Origin: Egibacter rhizosphaerae
GTDB lineage: Bacteria > Actinomycetota > Nitriliruptoria > Euzebyales > Egibacteraceae
Reading direction: 5' to 3'
Assembly (NCBI RefSeq): GCF_004322855.1
Contig: NZ_CP036402.1
Location: 4,030,001-4,094,000 of the forward strand
Length of the DNA stretch: 64,000 nucleotides
This document shows, in pieces, positions 29,258 through 37,479 of the stretch (positions are counted from its first letter, which is position 1; each line of letters begins with the position of its first letter). Under the pieces are notes generated by a model. The model was given only the letters and a program-made list of their open reading frames with translations. It ran no database searches and was not told the origin of the DNA. The translations under genes were made by a program, and so were the position numbers.

Positions 29258-29782
29258 GTGCAGCTCCACGTGCAGCTGACGCTCCCCCGCGAGGCCCGCT
29301 ACGTACCTGCGATCCGGGGCGTGGCTGCCTGCTTGCTCGCGGAGGTGGAGGCGCCCGACGACGCGATCGATGACATCAAGCTGGCTCTGAGCGAGGCGTG
29401 CGGGAACGTCGTGGTGCACGCGACGGGCGTGGACTCCTACTCCGTCGCGCTCACGGTGCGTCCGGACAGCTGTGAGGTCGAGGTCGTCGACCTCGGGCCC
29501 GGGTTCGTCGAGCCGGAGGTCGGGATGACGTCGGAGGCCGGGATGGCGTCGGCCACCTGGATGATGTCGGAGGCCGACGCGCTCGACCTGCAGGCCGAGC
29601 ACGGTCGGGGGATCGGCCTGATCCGGGCTCTGGTGGACGATCTCGAGTTCATCCGCGACGACGAAGCGACGCGCGTGCGCCTCGTCAAGCACTGGCCGGG
29701 CGTGGGTCTCGCGTCTCGTGAGCCCCTCCGCACCGGCGCAGCGGTGGCGTCGGCGACCGAGGGCGCGCCGCTACCCGGGTGA
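29258..29782 (+). CDS. Anti-sigma factor / RsbW-like serine kinase (HATPase_c_2)
   Basis: A 174-residue single-domain GHKL ATPase like the RsbW/SpoIIAB anti-sigma factors. The N box is DIKLALSEACGNVVVHA near residue 39, with conserved Glu and Asn. The G1 box is VEVVDLGPGF near 74, and the G2 region is EHGRGIGLIRALVDD near 115. It likely binds ATP and switches partners by phosphorylating an anti-anti-sigma factor, but no sigma factor or STAS gene is adjacent. The GTG start has AAGGGGG 7 nt upstream. An insertion with repeated MTSEAG/MMSEAD sits between the G1 and G2 boxes. Its 3' end overlaps the convergent hypothetical gene by 12 bp. Confidence 0.82.
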   Translation: MQLHVQLTLPREARYVPAIRGVAACLLAEVEAPDDAIDDIKLALSEACGNVVVHATGVDSYSVALTVRPDSCEVEVVDLGPGFVEPEVGMTSEAGMASATWMMSEADALDLQAEHGRGIGLIRALVDDLEFIRDDEATRVRLVKHWPGVGLASREPLRTGAAVASATEGAPLPG

Positions 29783-30181
29783 CCCCGACCCCGCCGGCCT
29801 CGCCGCCGACTCGTGGGTGTCGGCAACCGAGCCCAGCAGGAGGCGGGCCGGTCCGAGCGCGGGATCGAGCAGACGCCCGCCCGAGTCGAGCAGCCGATCC
29901 AGCCAGTCGCGTTCGCGCGCAGCGGCGTTCGCGGCGATCCCGAAGTCCGCCCAGTCGCCGGCCTGGCGGCCACCGGCGGTCCCGAGCGGACGGTAGCCGA
30001 GGCTCATGAGCTCGGACGCGTTCTGGATCGCGCCGCGCGGATCGGTGAGCGACACCGTGACCGTCGCCGAGGGGCTGGCCGGAACCGCGGCCAGCCATCC
30101 GGGTATGATCGGCACACGTACGACGAGCAGACGGTGCGGCCCGTCGCTCGGTTCGAGCGTCGGCGGGGAAGCCTCTCGCAT
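29771..30181 (-). CDS. Hypothetical protein
   Basis: A 136-residue protein that I do not recognise. The frame has strong G/C third positions along most of its length, unlike the overlapping alternatives, which supports it being a real gene. The N-terminal half has beta-strand-like segments (HRLLVVRVPIIPGW, ATVTVSLTDPRG) and then a helical C-terminal half (RERDWLDRLLDSGGRLLD). No signal peptide or membrane helix is clear. It converges on the RsbW-like gene with a 12-bp overlap, so the two transcripts may interfere. It starts at ATG 30181. Confidence 0.6.
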   Translation of the reverse strand: MREASPPTLEPSDGPHRLLVVRVPIIPGWLAAVPASPSATVTVSLTDPRGAIQNASELMSLGYRPLGTAGGRQAGDWADFGIAANAAARERDWLDRLLDSGGRLLDPALGPARLLLGSVADTHESAARPAGSGSPG

Positions 30182-30494
30182 CGGGATCGTGTCCTCGTCG
30201 TGGTGGGGGCTTCGGCGGTGGGCCGGTCACCCCTCGTTGGCCGCGAGGCGCGGGTTGGCTTGGGTCGCGGGAGGTGGTCCCCCGTCTCGGCGCCGGGTGC
30301 CGAGGGCACCCAGGGTCCACCGATGCATTCTGCGACAGTGAATCGCGCGAGTCACGGAACCGCCCCGGTGACGTGGCCGCTCGCGGGGAACCCTTCGGAT
30401 GAAGTGCCGACGCGGCCCCGCCCGGCGGCCCAAAACGCCCCGGGAGTGCCTCGGGTGGCGCTCTGCCCAGCCATCACGAACCGGGAGGGACCAG
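30182..30494. other. Intergenic region upstream of the MoxR-like gene
   Basis: This 313-bp region has no convincing gene. It contains a tight hairpin at 30295-30311 (7-bp stem GGGTGCC/GGCACCC, 3-nt loop). A GGGGAACC box near 30387 is reminiscent of ECF sigma promoters, but I could not confirm a matching -10. It should hold promoters for the divergent hypothetical gene and the MoxR operon. Confidence 0.45.
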
Positions 30495-31931
30495 GTGCCC
30501 GACGCCCGAGCACATGCCCCACGGTCCGCGACGCTCGGAGAGTTGCGGGCGGACGGTTACCCCGATCGGACGGTGAAGCAGGAGATCGCCGCGAACGCGG
30601 CGAGCCGGCTGCGTGCCGGCGACGAGCTCGTCACCGGACTCGTCGGGTTCGACGACACCGTGCTGCCCGCGGTCGAGACGGCCCTGCTCGCCGGCCACGA
30701 CCTGATCCTGCTCGGGGAGCGCGGACAGGCGAAGAGCCGGATCCTGCGGGCCCTGCCCGAGTTGCTCGACGACGCGATACCCGTCGTGGCCGGCAGCGAG
30801 GTCCACGATCACCCGTACCATCCCTTCAGCCCGGGCGCCCGTGCGCTCGTCGCCGATCACGGGGACGACACGCCGATCGAGTGGATCGGACGCGAGGCCC
30901 GCTTCGCCGAGAAACTCGCGACACCGGACATCGCGGTGGCCGACCTCATCGGTGACGTCGATCCGATCAAGGTCGCCGAGGGGCGCTATCTCGGCGACGA
31001 GGGCACGATCCACTTCGGTCTCCTCCCGCGCCACAACCGGGGGATCGTCGCGATCAACGAGCTGCCGGACCTCGCCGAGCGCATCCAGGTCGCGTTGCTC
31101 AACGTGATGGAGGAGCGCGACGTGCAGGTGCGCGGCTACTCGCTGCGCCTCCCGCTCGACCTCCTCGTCGTGGCGACCGCCAACCCCGAGGACTACACGA
31201 ATCGTGGTCGGATCATCACGCCCTTGAAGGACCGGTTCGGCAGCGAGGTCCGAACCCACTATCCGACCCGACTCGAGGACGAGGTCGCGGTGATGGCGCA
31301 GGAGGCGGTGCTGCCCGGGGGGAGTGTCGACGTGGCGGTGCCGCCGCACCTGAGCGAGGTCCTCGCGGCGTTCACCCGGGCACTGCGGTCGGCGAGCGAG
31401 GTCAACCAGCGGTCGGGCGTCAGCGTGCGGTTCTCGACGGCCAGCTACGAGACGCTCGCCGCGAGCGCGCTTCGCCGTGCCTTGCGCGTCGGCGAGGAGC
31501 CCGCGGTGGCCCGACCGGTCGACCTCGCGCAGGTGCTGGCCGCCGGACTCGGCAAGATCGAGTTCGAGACCTACGAGGAGGGGCGGGAGATCGAGGTGCT
31601 CGAGCGGCTGCTCAGGCGTGCCCTGCTCGAGGTGTTCCGTCGCCGCACCGCGGGCGTCGACCTCTCGGCGCTGGTCGAACGGTTCGAGGCCGGCGCCGTC
31701 GTCGAGACGAGTGACACCCTCGCCGGCGCCGACCTCCTCGGGCAGCTGTCAGGGGACGAGACGGGGCCCGCGGTGCCGGGGCTCGGTCGGCTCCTCGCGG
31801 CCCTGGACGTGGCGGAGGAGTCACCGGCGCTCGCGGCGAGCGCGCTGGAGTTCGCCCTCGAGGGGCTGCACCTGTCGCGGCGGATCGACCGCACCGACCT
31901 GGGTGACGGTGTCGTGCGGTACGGGGCGTAG
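30495..31931 (+). CDS. MoxR/Mg-chelatase-I-like AAA+ ATPase
   Basis: A 478-residue AAA+ ATPase resembling M. tuberculosis Rv0958, often annotated as a magnesium-chelatase subunit. Walker A is GERGQAKS near residue 74. Walker B-like IVAINELPDL lies near 180, and the family motif VVATANPEDYTNRGRIITPLKDRFG near 225 contains sensor 1 and the arginine finger. ATPases of this group act as chaperones with a von Willebrand A partner, inserting metals or assembling complexes. The partner gene follows after 9 bp. GTG 30495 is preceded by GGGAGGGA. No porphyrin genes lie beside it, so chlorophyll synthesis is unlikely. Confidence 0.87.
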   Translation: MPDARAHAPRSATLGELRADGYPDRTVKQEIAANAASRLRAGDELVTGLVGFDDTVLPAVETALLAGHDLILLGERGQAKSRILRALPELLDDAIPVVAGSEVHDHPYHPFSPGARALVADHGDDTPIEWIGREARFAEKLATPDIAVADLIGDVDPIKVAEGRYLGDEGTIHFGLLPRHNRGIVAINELPDLAERIQVALLNVMEERDVQVRGYSLRLPLDLLVVATANPEDYTNRGRIITPLKDRFGSEVRTHYPTRLEDEVAVMAQEAVLPGGSVDVAVPPHLSEVLAAFTRALRSASEVNQRSGVSVRFSTASYETLAASALRRALRVGEEPAVARPVDLAQVLAAGLGKIEFETYEEGREIEVLERLLRRALLEVFRRRTAGVDLSALVERFEAGAVVETSDTLAGADLLGQLSGDETGPAVPGLGRLLAALDVAEESPALAASALEFALEGLHLSRRIDRTDLGDGVVRYGA

Positions 31932-31940
31932 GAGCGCGCG

Positions 31941-33902
31941 ATGCGGATCCGGTACGGACGGTGGACCGGCACCCAGGACCCGCTCGGCCAAGGGGTGACC
32001 GCGGACGAGGTGCTCGCCGAGGTCGGCGACGAGCTGCTCGAGGGCGCCGATCCCGCCGAGGCTCTCCGCCAGCTGCAGCGGCGTGGCCTCTCCCAGCGCG
32101 GCCGCGGCCTCGACGAGCTGCGCCGCCGGGTCGAACAGGCCCGGCGCCGCGAGGCGCAGCGGATGGGCCTCGCGGGGCCGATGCGCGAGGCCGAGGAGGC
32201 GCTGGGTGAGATCGTGGACCGGGAGTCCACGGCGGTGGCCTTCAGCGCGGAGGAGGAGCGCGCGGCCGTCCAGCGCGCACACCTCGACGCGCTGCCCGAC
32301 GACGTCGCCGGCCGGATCAGCCACCTCGAGGAGCACGACTGGCAGGACGCGCAGGCCGAGCAGGACTTCCGCGACCTCGTCGACGGGCTGCGCCAGGACG
32401 TCGCCGAGGCCACCTTCGGCCAGCTCGCGAGCGCCCTCGGGCAGATGGGCCCGGAGGACGTCGCGCGCATGCGGGATCTGCTCGCCGATCTCAACGCCAT
32501 GATCGCGAAGCGCGAGCGCGGGGAGGACATCGACGAGGACTTCGCGGCGTTCAAGGAGCGCTACGGCGACGTCCTGCCGGGGGACCCCGAGACGCTCGAC
32601 GAACTCCTCGCGGACCTCGCCCAGCGCATGGCGGCGATGCGCTCGCTGATGGCAGGGATGTCGGACGAGCAGCGCCAGCAGCTGGCGGAGATGAGCGAGG
32701 AGCTGCTCGGCGACGAGGACCTGGCGTTCCAGGCGAACGAGCTCCAGCGGGCGCTGCAGTCGCAGTTCCCCGGTCTGGACTGGGACGTGGGACCGCCCGG
32801 GACGATGCCGGTCGGACCGGAGACGGGCTCGCTCGCGCGGCACGTCGACTGGGTGGAGCACCTCAAGGAGTTGGAGGACCTCGCGAGCCAGCTCGGCCAG
32901 CGCTACCCGGGCGCGGACCTCGAGGACATCGACGAGGAGTTGCTACGTCGTGTGGTGGGGGAGGAGGCCGTCGCCGACGTCCAGGCTCTCCGCGAGATCG
33001 AGCGGGTCCTCGAGGAGTCCGGGGCCGCGGAGCGCCATCGCGGCAGCCTCGAGCTCACTCCGCGCGGGGTCAGGCTCCTCGGCGAGCGCAGCCTCGAGCG
33101 GATCTTCTCGCGGACCGTCGAGGGGGAGGTCGGCAGCCACCGTGCGCCCTCCGCGGGCGGCGACGGTGAGCCCACGGGGACGACCCGCCAGCTCCGGTTC
33201 GGCGATCCGTTCCGCCTCGACGTGACCGAGACGGTCAAGAACGCCGTGCTCCGGCGCGCCGGCGAGGGGGTCGCACCCCACGAGGGCGTGCGGCTGCACC
33301 CGGACGACTTCGCGTTCGCCGAGGCCGAGCGGCGGGTGCGCGCGGTCACCGTGCTGCTGCTCGACATGTCGTTCTCGATGCCGTTGCGCGGCAACTGGCT
33401 GCCGGCCAAGCGGGTGGCCGTCGCGCTGCAGTCCCTCATCGAGGGCCGCTACCCCGAGGACCGCTTCTTCGTCGTCGGGTTCAGCGACTATGCCCGGCGG
33501 CTCGAGGCCCGCGATCTGCTCGTGTCCGGCTGGGAGCGCGTCTACGGGACGAACATGCAGCACGCGTTCATGATCGCGCGCCGCCTGCTCGGGCGGCACG
33601 CCGGGAGCGAGTGCCAGGTCATCATGATCACCGACGGGGAGCCCACCGCCCACCTCGAGGGTGGCCAAGCGTTCTTCGCCTGGCCGCCGGAGCGTGAGAC
33701 CCTGAGGCGGACGCTCGAGGAGGGGACGCGGCTCGCGCGCACCGGCGCGACGATGAACGTGTTCCTGCTGGACCACGACCTCGGCGCGGCCCAGTTCGTC
33801 GAGCACCTCGTGACGACGATCGGGGGGCGGATCTTCTATCCGGACCTCGAGGACCTCGGGCGGATGGTGGTGCGGGACTTCCTTCGCCACCGCCACGCGT
33901 GA
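31941..33902 (+). CDS. VWA-domain protein, partner of the MoxR-like ATPase
   Basis: A 653-residue protein like M. tuberculosis Rv0959. The first 400 residues are largely helical and charged. The C-terminal von Willebrand A domain begins near residue 465 with the MIDAS motif DMSFSM near 475, then FFVVGFSDYAR, the MIDAS Thr region in YGTNMQHAF, and VIMITDGEPTAH. The MIDAS site probably coordinates Mg while binding a client protein. GGAG precedes the ATG by 7 nt and the gene is 9 bp after its ATPase partner, an arrangement conserved in actinobacteria. The client or metal is unknown. Confidence 0.85.
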   Translation: MRIRYGRWTGTQDPLGQGVTADEVLAEVGDELLEGADPAEALRQLQRRGLSQRGRGLDELRRRVEQARRREAQRMGLAGPMREAEEALGEIVDRESTAVAFSAEEERAAVQRAHLDALPDDVAGRISHLEEHDWQDAQAEQDFRDLVDGLRQDVAEATFGQLASALGQMGPEDVARMRDLLADLNAMIAKRERGEDIDEDFAAFKERYGDVLPGDPETLDELLADLAQRMAAMRSLMAGMSDEQRQQLAEMSEELLGDEDLAFQANELQRALQSQFPGLDWDVGPPGTMPVGPETGSLARHVDWVEHLKELEDLASQLGQRYPGADLEDIDEELLRRVVGEEAVADVQALREIERVLEESGAAERHRGSLELTPRGVRLLGERSLERIFSRTVEGEVGSHRAPSAGGDGEPTGTTRQLRFGDPFRLDVTETVKNAVLRRAGEGVAPHEGVRLHPDDFAFAEAERRVRAVTVLLLDMSFSMPLRGNWLPAKRVAVALQSLIEGRYPEDRFFVVGFSDYARRLEARDLLVSGWERVYGTNMQHAFMIARRLLGRHAGSECQVIMITDGEPTAHLEGGQAFFAWPPERETLRRTLEEGTRLARTGATMNVFLLDHDLGAAQFVEHLVTTIGGRIFYPDLEDLGRMVVRDFLRHRHA

Positions 33903-34092
33903 ACCGGCGCCGACGGGGGATGCCTGGGAGGGGACCGCCGCGCGTCTCGTGGCCTGACGGCTCGGCGAGGACGAACCGGCTAGGGTGCGCACCCCGTTTC
34001 CCGACCTCGGGCGGCGGGAAGATGGAGAGACGCCGTCGGCCCGTTCCGACAAGGGACGACCGTTCCGCGTCGGCGAGGCCATTGGAGGAGCC

Positions 34093-34920
34093 ATGGGTAA
34101 GGCGAAACGGCGTAGGAAGGCAGCGGAGAAGAAGGTGGCCAAGCTCCGCTCCCAAGCCAAGGACCTTCGCAACGAGGCCCGCAAGATCGCCAAGGAGGCG
34201 GATCTCGACGAACGCGCCTCGGAGTTGACGGATGCTGCGCAGGACCTCGCCGAGCGGGTCCGCGACTCCGACACGCTGGCGAGGGCGTCGGGGAAGGGCG
34301 CCGAGTTGGCAGGCGTGGCCGCCGAGAAGGGGGGCGAGTTGGCCAGCCGGGCGAAGGACCGCTTCGAGGAGTCCGGTCTCGACGAGCGCGCTCAGGAACT
34401 GGCGGAGCAGATCCGCAAGTCCGACCAGTACAAGCACGCCCGGGAGACCGCGGGCGAGGCCAGCGACAAGGCCCTGAGCAAGGTCGGGGACTGGCTCAGC
34501 CACAGCCCGGCCGCCGACAAGCTCGGCGTCGAGCCGAAGAAGAAGCGTCGCTCCCGGGTCCTCGTCGCCGTGCTCGGGGCCCTGGTGGGCTTCATCGGCG
34601 GACTCGCCGTCGGTGCGCGCAAGAGCGAGACGGTCGAGGAGGTCGGGCGACTCGCCGGTCGCGTGGGTCAGGACACCCCCGACATCGGCGCCCCGGCGGC
34701 GCAGAAGGACATCGAGGACGAGGTTCGCACCCGCCTCGGTGAGGACCCTCGAACGGCCGAGCTGCCGAAGTTGAACGTCAACGTCGCCGAGGGAACGGTC
34801 TTCGTCCGCGGGAGCGTGCCCGACGGCACCGACCACGAGGTGGTCCGCGCGGTCATCTCCACCGTGCCGGGCGTCGAGGACATCGACCTGCAGCTCACCT
34901 CGGTGGGGGCGTCGAACTAG
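34093..34920 (+). CDS. BON-domain protein with helical repeats and one membrane segment
   Basis: A 275-residue protein. Residues 1-140 are Lys/Glu/Ala-rich helices with repeated A(K/R)DLxxEAxKIAKEADLDERASEL-like patterns, similar to apolipoprotein-like or LEA-like stretches. A hydrophobic helix near residue 155 (VLVAVLGALVGFIGGLAVGA) follows a KKKRR motif, giving an inside-out topology. The C-terminal 70 residues form a BON domain (DEVRTRLGEDP, NVNVAEGTVFVRGSV, STVPGVEDIDL) that usually binds membranes. I placed the start at ATG 34093 with GGAGGAG just upstream. Possibly a membrane or osmotic stress protein; this is inference. Confidence 0.78.
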   Translation: MGKAKRRRKAAEKKVAKLRSQAKDLRNEARKIAKEADLDERASELTDAAQDLAERVRDSDTLARASGKGAELAGVAAEKGGELASRAKDRFEESGLDERAQELAEQIRKSDQYKHARETAGEASDKALSKVGDWLSHSPAADKLGVEPKKKRRSRVLVAVLGALVGFIGGLAVGARKSETVEEVGRLAGRVGQDTPDIGAPAAQKDIEDEVRTRLGEDPRTAELPKLNVNVAEGTVFVRGSVPDGTDHEVVRAVISTVPGVEDIDLQLTSVGASN

Positions 34921-34982
34921 CCGTCCCCACCAGCCGCCCGGCCGGGTCCGCGTGCCGCGCGGACGCTGGCAGACTTCCTGCC

Positions 34983-37439
34983 GTGTCCGCACACGCTGCC
35001 TCCGCCGCGACCGCCTCGGCCAGCACCGCGTCCGAGGGCCCTTCGGCGCCCTCCGACGAGACGCTGGTCGGGGAGGTCGCGGCACTCGTGTATTCGGACC
35101 CCTCGTCGGGCTTCGGGGTGGTCGAGCTGGTCCCCGAGGGCGGCGAGGACGGAGAAGACGGTCGCACCGACCCGAGCGGGGATCGTGCCCCGCGTGCCGT
35201 CGGCCCCCTCGCGGGCCTGACCGAGGGACAGCCGGTCCGGCTCGTCGGCCGGTGGACGACCCACGAGCGCTACGGACCGACGTTCGAGGCGGCCTACTAC
35301 GAGCTGGAGACACCCCGCAGCCTCGAAGGCCTGATCGCGTTCCTGAGTAGCGATCGCTTCCCCGGGATCGGCGACGTGCTCGCCCACCGGATCGTCGACG
35401 CGTTCGGGTTGGAGCTGCCGGAGGTGCTGCGTGATCGACCGGCCGATCTCGCACGGCTCACCGGGGTCTCGGACGACCTCGCGCGGCGCACTGCCGAGGC
35501 GTGGCAGGCCGCCGGCGCCTTGGCCGAGCTCGTGCAGCGCCTCGGCGCCGCAGGGGCCTCGTCGGCGATCGCCCGCGCCGCCCACCGGATCCTCGGCGAC
35601 GAGGCGCTCACGACCCTGTCGAGGGACCCCTACGAGCTCCTGCGGGTACCTGGCGCGCGCTGGGCGCACGCCGAGGCCCTCGCGCGCGAGCAGGGGCTCG
35701 CGTCCGACGACCCCCGCCGGCTGCGCGCCGCGGCGGCGGCCGCCCACGCGGCGCTGCGGGATCGTGATGGCCACGTCGCGTTGCCGACATCGGTCCTGCG
35801 CGACGAGACCGCGCGCTTGCTCGCAACGGACGCCGGCGGCGCGCGTGCCGCGCTCGAGCAGGCCCGGGCGGATGCGCGCCTCACGGTCGAGGACGAGTCA
35901 CGGATCGTCGCGGACCCCGACGACCCGGTGCGCTGGTACCTGCCGGCCGCGCTGCGGAGCGAGCGGGGCCTCGCTCGGGATCTCCGGCGCCTCGCGGGAG
36001 CCCGCTCCCGCGTGGCGGACGCCACGGCCCGCACGAGCGTGGACGCCGAGCATCGCCTCGCCGGGGAGCAGGCCGCGGCGGTCCGGGCGGCTCTGACTCG
36101 CCCCGTGACGGTGCTGACGGGCGGCCCGGGCACCGGCAAGACACGCACGGTGGTCGAGGTGGTGGCCGCGTGCGAGGCCTCCGACCTGCGCGTGGCGCTC
36201 TGCGCGCCGACCGGGCGGGCGGCCAAGCACCTCGAGGAGGTCACCGGCCGGCCCGCGTCGACGGTGCACCGCCTGCTCGAGGCGCAACCGTCGGGTGGGG
36301 GCACGTTCCGCTTCGGGTTCGGCCGCGACCGCCGCCTGCCCCACGACCTCGTCGTCGCCGACGAGGTGTCCATGGCCGACCTGGGGCTCTGCGCGGCGCT
36401 CGCTGCTGCCGTCGAGGACGGCGCGCACCTCCTCCTCGTCGGTGACGCCGACCAACTCCCGCCAGTCGGTCCGGGCGCGGTGCTGCGGGACCTGCTCGCG
36501 GTCGCCCGCGACGCGACGGACGAGGACGCCCTCGTGGCACCCGCGGACGAGGATGCGCGCGCGGCGCCCGGGGGCGAGGACGCCCTCGTGGCACCCGCGG
36601 ACGAGGCGGGTGGGCAACGCGCCGGGGAGGGGCGCGCGGAGTTCAGCGGGGACGCCGTCGTGCCGGTCGTGGCCTCCCGCCTGCAGACCGTGCACCGTCA
36701 GGCCGCCGCTTCGAGGATCGTGACCCTGGCCCACGAGGTGAACGCAGGGGAGGCGCCAACGCCGGCCGGACGCGACGCGGACGTCTTCGCCGTCGTCGAG
36801 CGTCGCGACGCGATCGCGGGGCGGGTGGCGGCCATCGTCGCCGAGCGCGCGCCCGCGTTCTTCGACTGCGCGCCGTCGGACGTGCAGGTGCTCGCCCCGA
36901 TGTACCGGGGACCCGCCGGGGTCGATGCGCTGAACCAGGCACTGCGCGAGCGCCTCAACCCCCCGAGAGGACGCCCGGCCGTCGCCGGTTTCCGGGAGGG
37001 CGACCGGGTCGTGCAGACCCGCAACGACCCCGAGCTGGGGGTCGCGAACGGCGACGTGGGGGAGGTCGCGGCACTCGACCCGAAGCAGCGCACCCTCGAG
37101 GTCGCCTTCCCGCAGGGCACCGTCGACTACGCCGCCGACGACGCCGCGGACCTGCGCCCGGCCTGGTGCCTCACGGTCCACAAGGCCCAGGGCGGGGAGT
37201 GGCCGGTCGTCGTCCTCGTCCTCGACCGTGGGCACCACGTGATGCTGGCCCGCGAACTCGCCTACACCGCGATCACCCGAGCCCGCGAGGGCCTGCTCCT
37301 GGTCGGGGACCCCTCCCTCCTGCCGCGAGCGGCGCGCCGGCGAGGCGCCGGCCTGGCCGAGCGCATGACCCTGCTCGCCGAGCGGCTGCGAACGCCCACG
37401 GCGGAGGCGCCGCCCGCCGACACCGCCGAGGAACCCTAG
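34983..37439 (+). CDS. recD2: RecD2-like ATP-dependent DNA helicase
   Basis: An 818-residue SF1B 5'-3' helicase of the RecD2/YrrC type. The N-terminal OB-like and helix-hairpin-helix region (FPGIGDVLAHRIVDAFG near residue 122) precedes the helicase core. Walker A is LTGGPGTGKTRT near 378, motif Ia is CAPTGRAAKHL, motif II is LVVADEVSM near 457, motif III is LVGDADQLPPVGPG near 484, and motifs V/VI are CLTVHKAQGGEW and YTAITRAREGL near the end. An 18-codon tandem duplication follows motif III. The GTG start has no clear Shine-Dalgarno sequence. The TAG stop is shared with an IS630-type element inserted at this exact point, but the coding sequence is complete. Confidence 0.9.
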   Translation: MSAHAASAATASASTASEGPSAPSDETLVGEVAALVYSDPSSGFGVVELVPEGGEDGEDGRTDPSGDRAPRAVGPLAGLTEGQPVRLVGRWTTHERYGPTFEAAYYELETPRSLEGLIAFLSSDRFPGIGDVLAHRIVDAFGLELPEVLRDRPADLARLTGVSDDLARRTAEAWQAAGALAELVQRLGAAGASSAIARAAHRILGDEALTTLSRDPYELLRVPGARWAHAEALAREQGLASDDPRRLRAAAAAAHAALRDRDGHVALPTSVLRDETARLLATDAGGARAALEQARADARLTVEDESRIVADPDDPVRWYLPAALRSERGLARDLRRLAGARSRVADATARTSVDAEHRLAGEQAAAVRAALTRPVTVLTGGPGTGKTRTVVEVVAACEASDLRVALCAPTGRAAKHLEEVTGRPASTVHRLLEAQPSGGGTFRFGFGRDRRLPHDLVVADEVSMADLGLCAALAAAVEDGAHLLLVGDADQLPPVGPGAVLRDLLAVARDATDEDALVAPADEDARAAPGGEDALVAPADEAGGQRAGEGRAEFSGDAVVPVVASRLQTVHRQAAASRIVTLAHEVNAGEAPTPAGRDADVFAVVERRDAIAGRVAAIVAERAPAFFDCAPSDVQVLAPMYRGPAGVDALNQALRERLNPPRGRPAVAGFREGDRVVQTRNDPELGVANGDVGEVAALDPKQRTLEVAFPQGTVDYAADDAADLRPAWCLTVHKAQGGEWPVVVLVLDRGHHVMLARELAYTAITRAREGLLLVGDPSLLPRAARRRGAGLAERMTLLAERLRTPTAEAPPADTAEEP
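36521..36606. repeat. In-frame duplication inside recD2
   Basis: A perfect 32-bp sequence occurs at 36521-36552 and 36575-36606 (period 54 bp, 18 codons). It encodes two copies of EDALVAPADE with a related stretch between them, just after helicase motif III. The reading frame is kept. Confidence 0.9.
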
Positions 37440-37449
37440 TGGTCTGTCG
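37439..37449 (+). repeat. Left terminal inverted repeat of the IS630 element
   Basis: GTGGTCTGTCG is the exact reverse complement of 38573-38583. It begins immediately after the target TA at 37437-37438. Confidence 0.9.
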
Positions 37450-37479
37450 CACAAATAGCAAGGTGGGTTAGGATGTGGC

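Noticed and set aside
29813-30955. 380-codon plus-strand frame running into the MoxR gene
   Set aside because: Composition is Arg/Gly/Pro-rich and it conflicts with the MoxR-like gene and with the better minus-strand frame.
30495-33902. Magnesium chelatase for chlorophyll
   Set aside because: No chlorophyll genes or H subunit nearby; MoxR/VWA pairs of this type are general chaperones.
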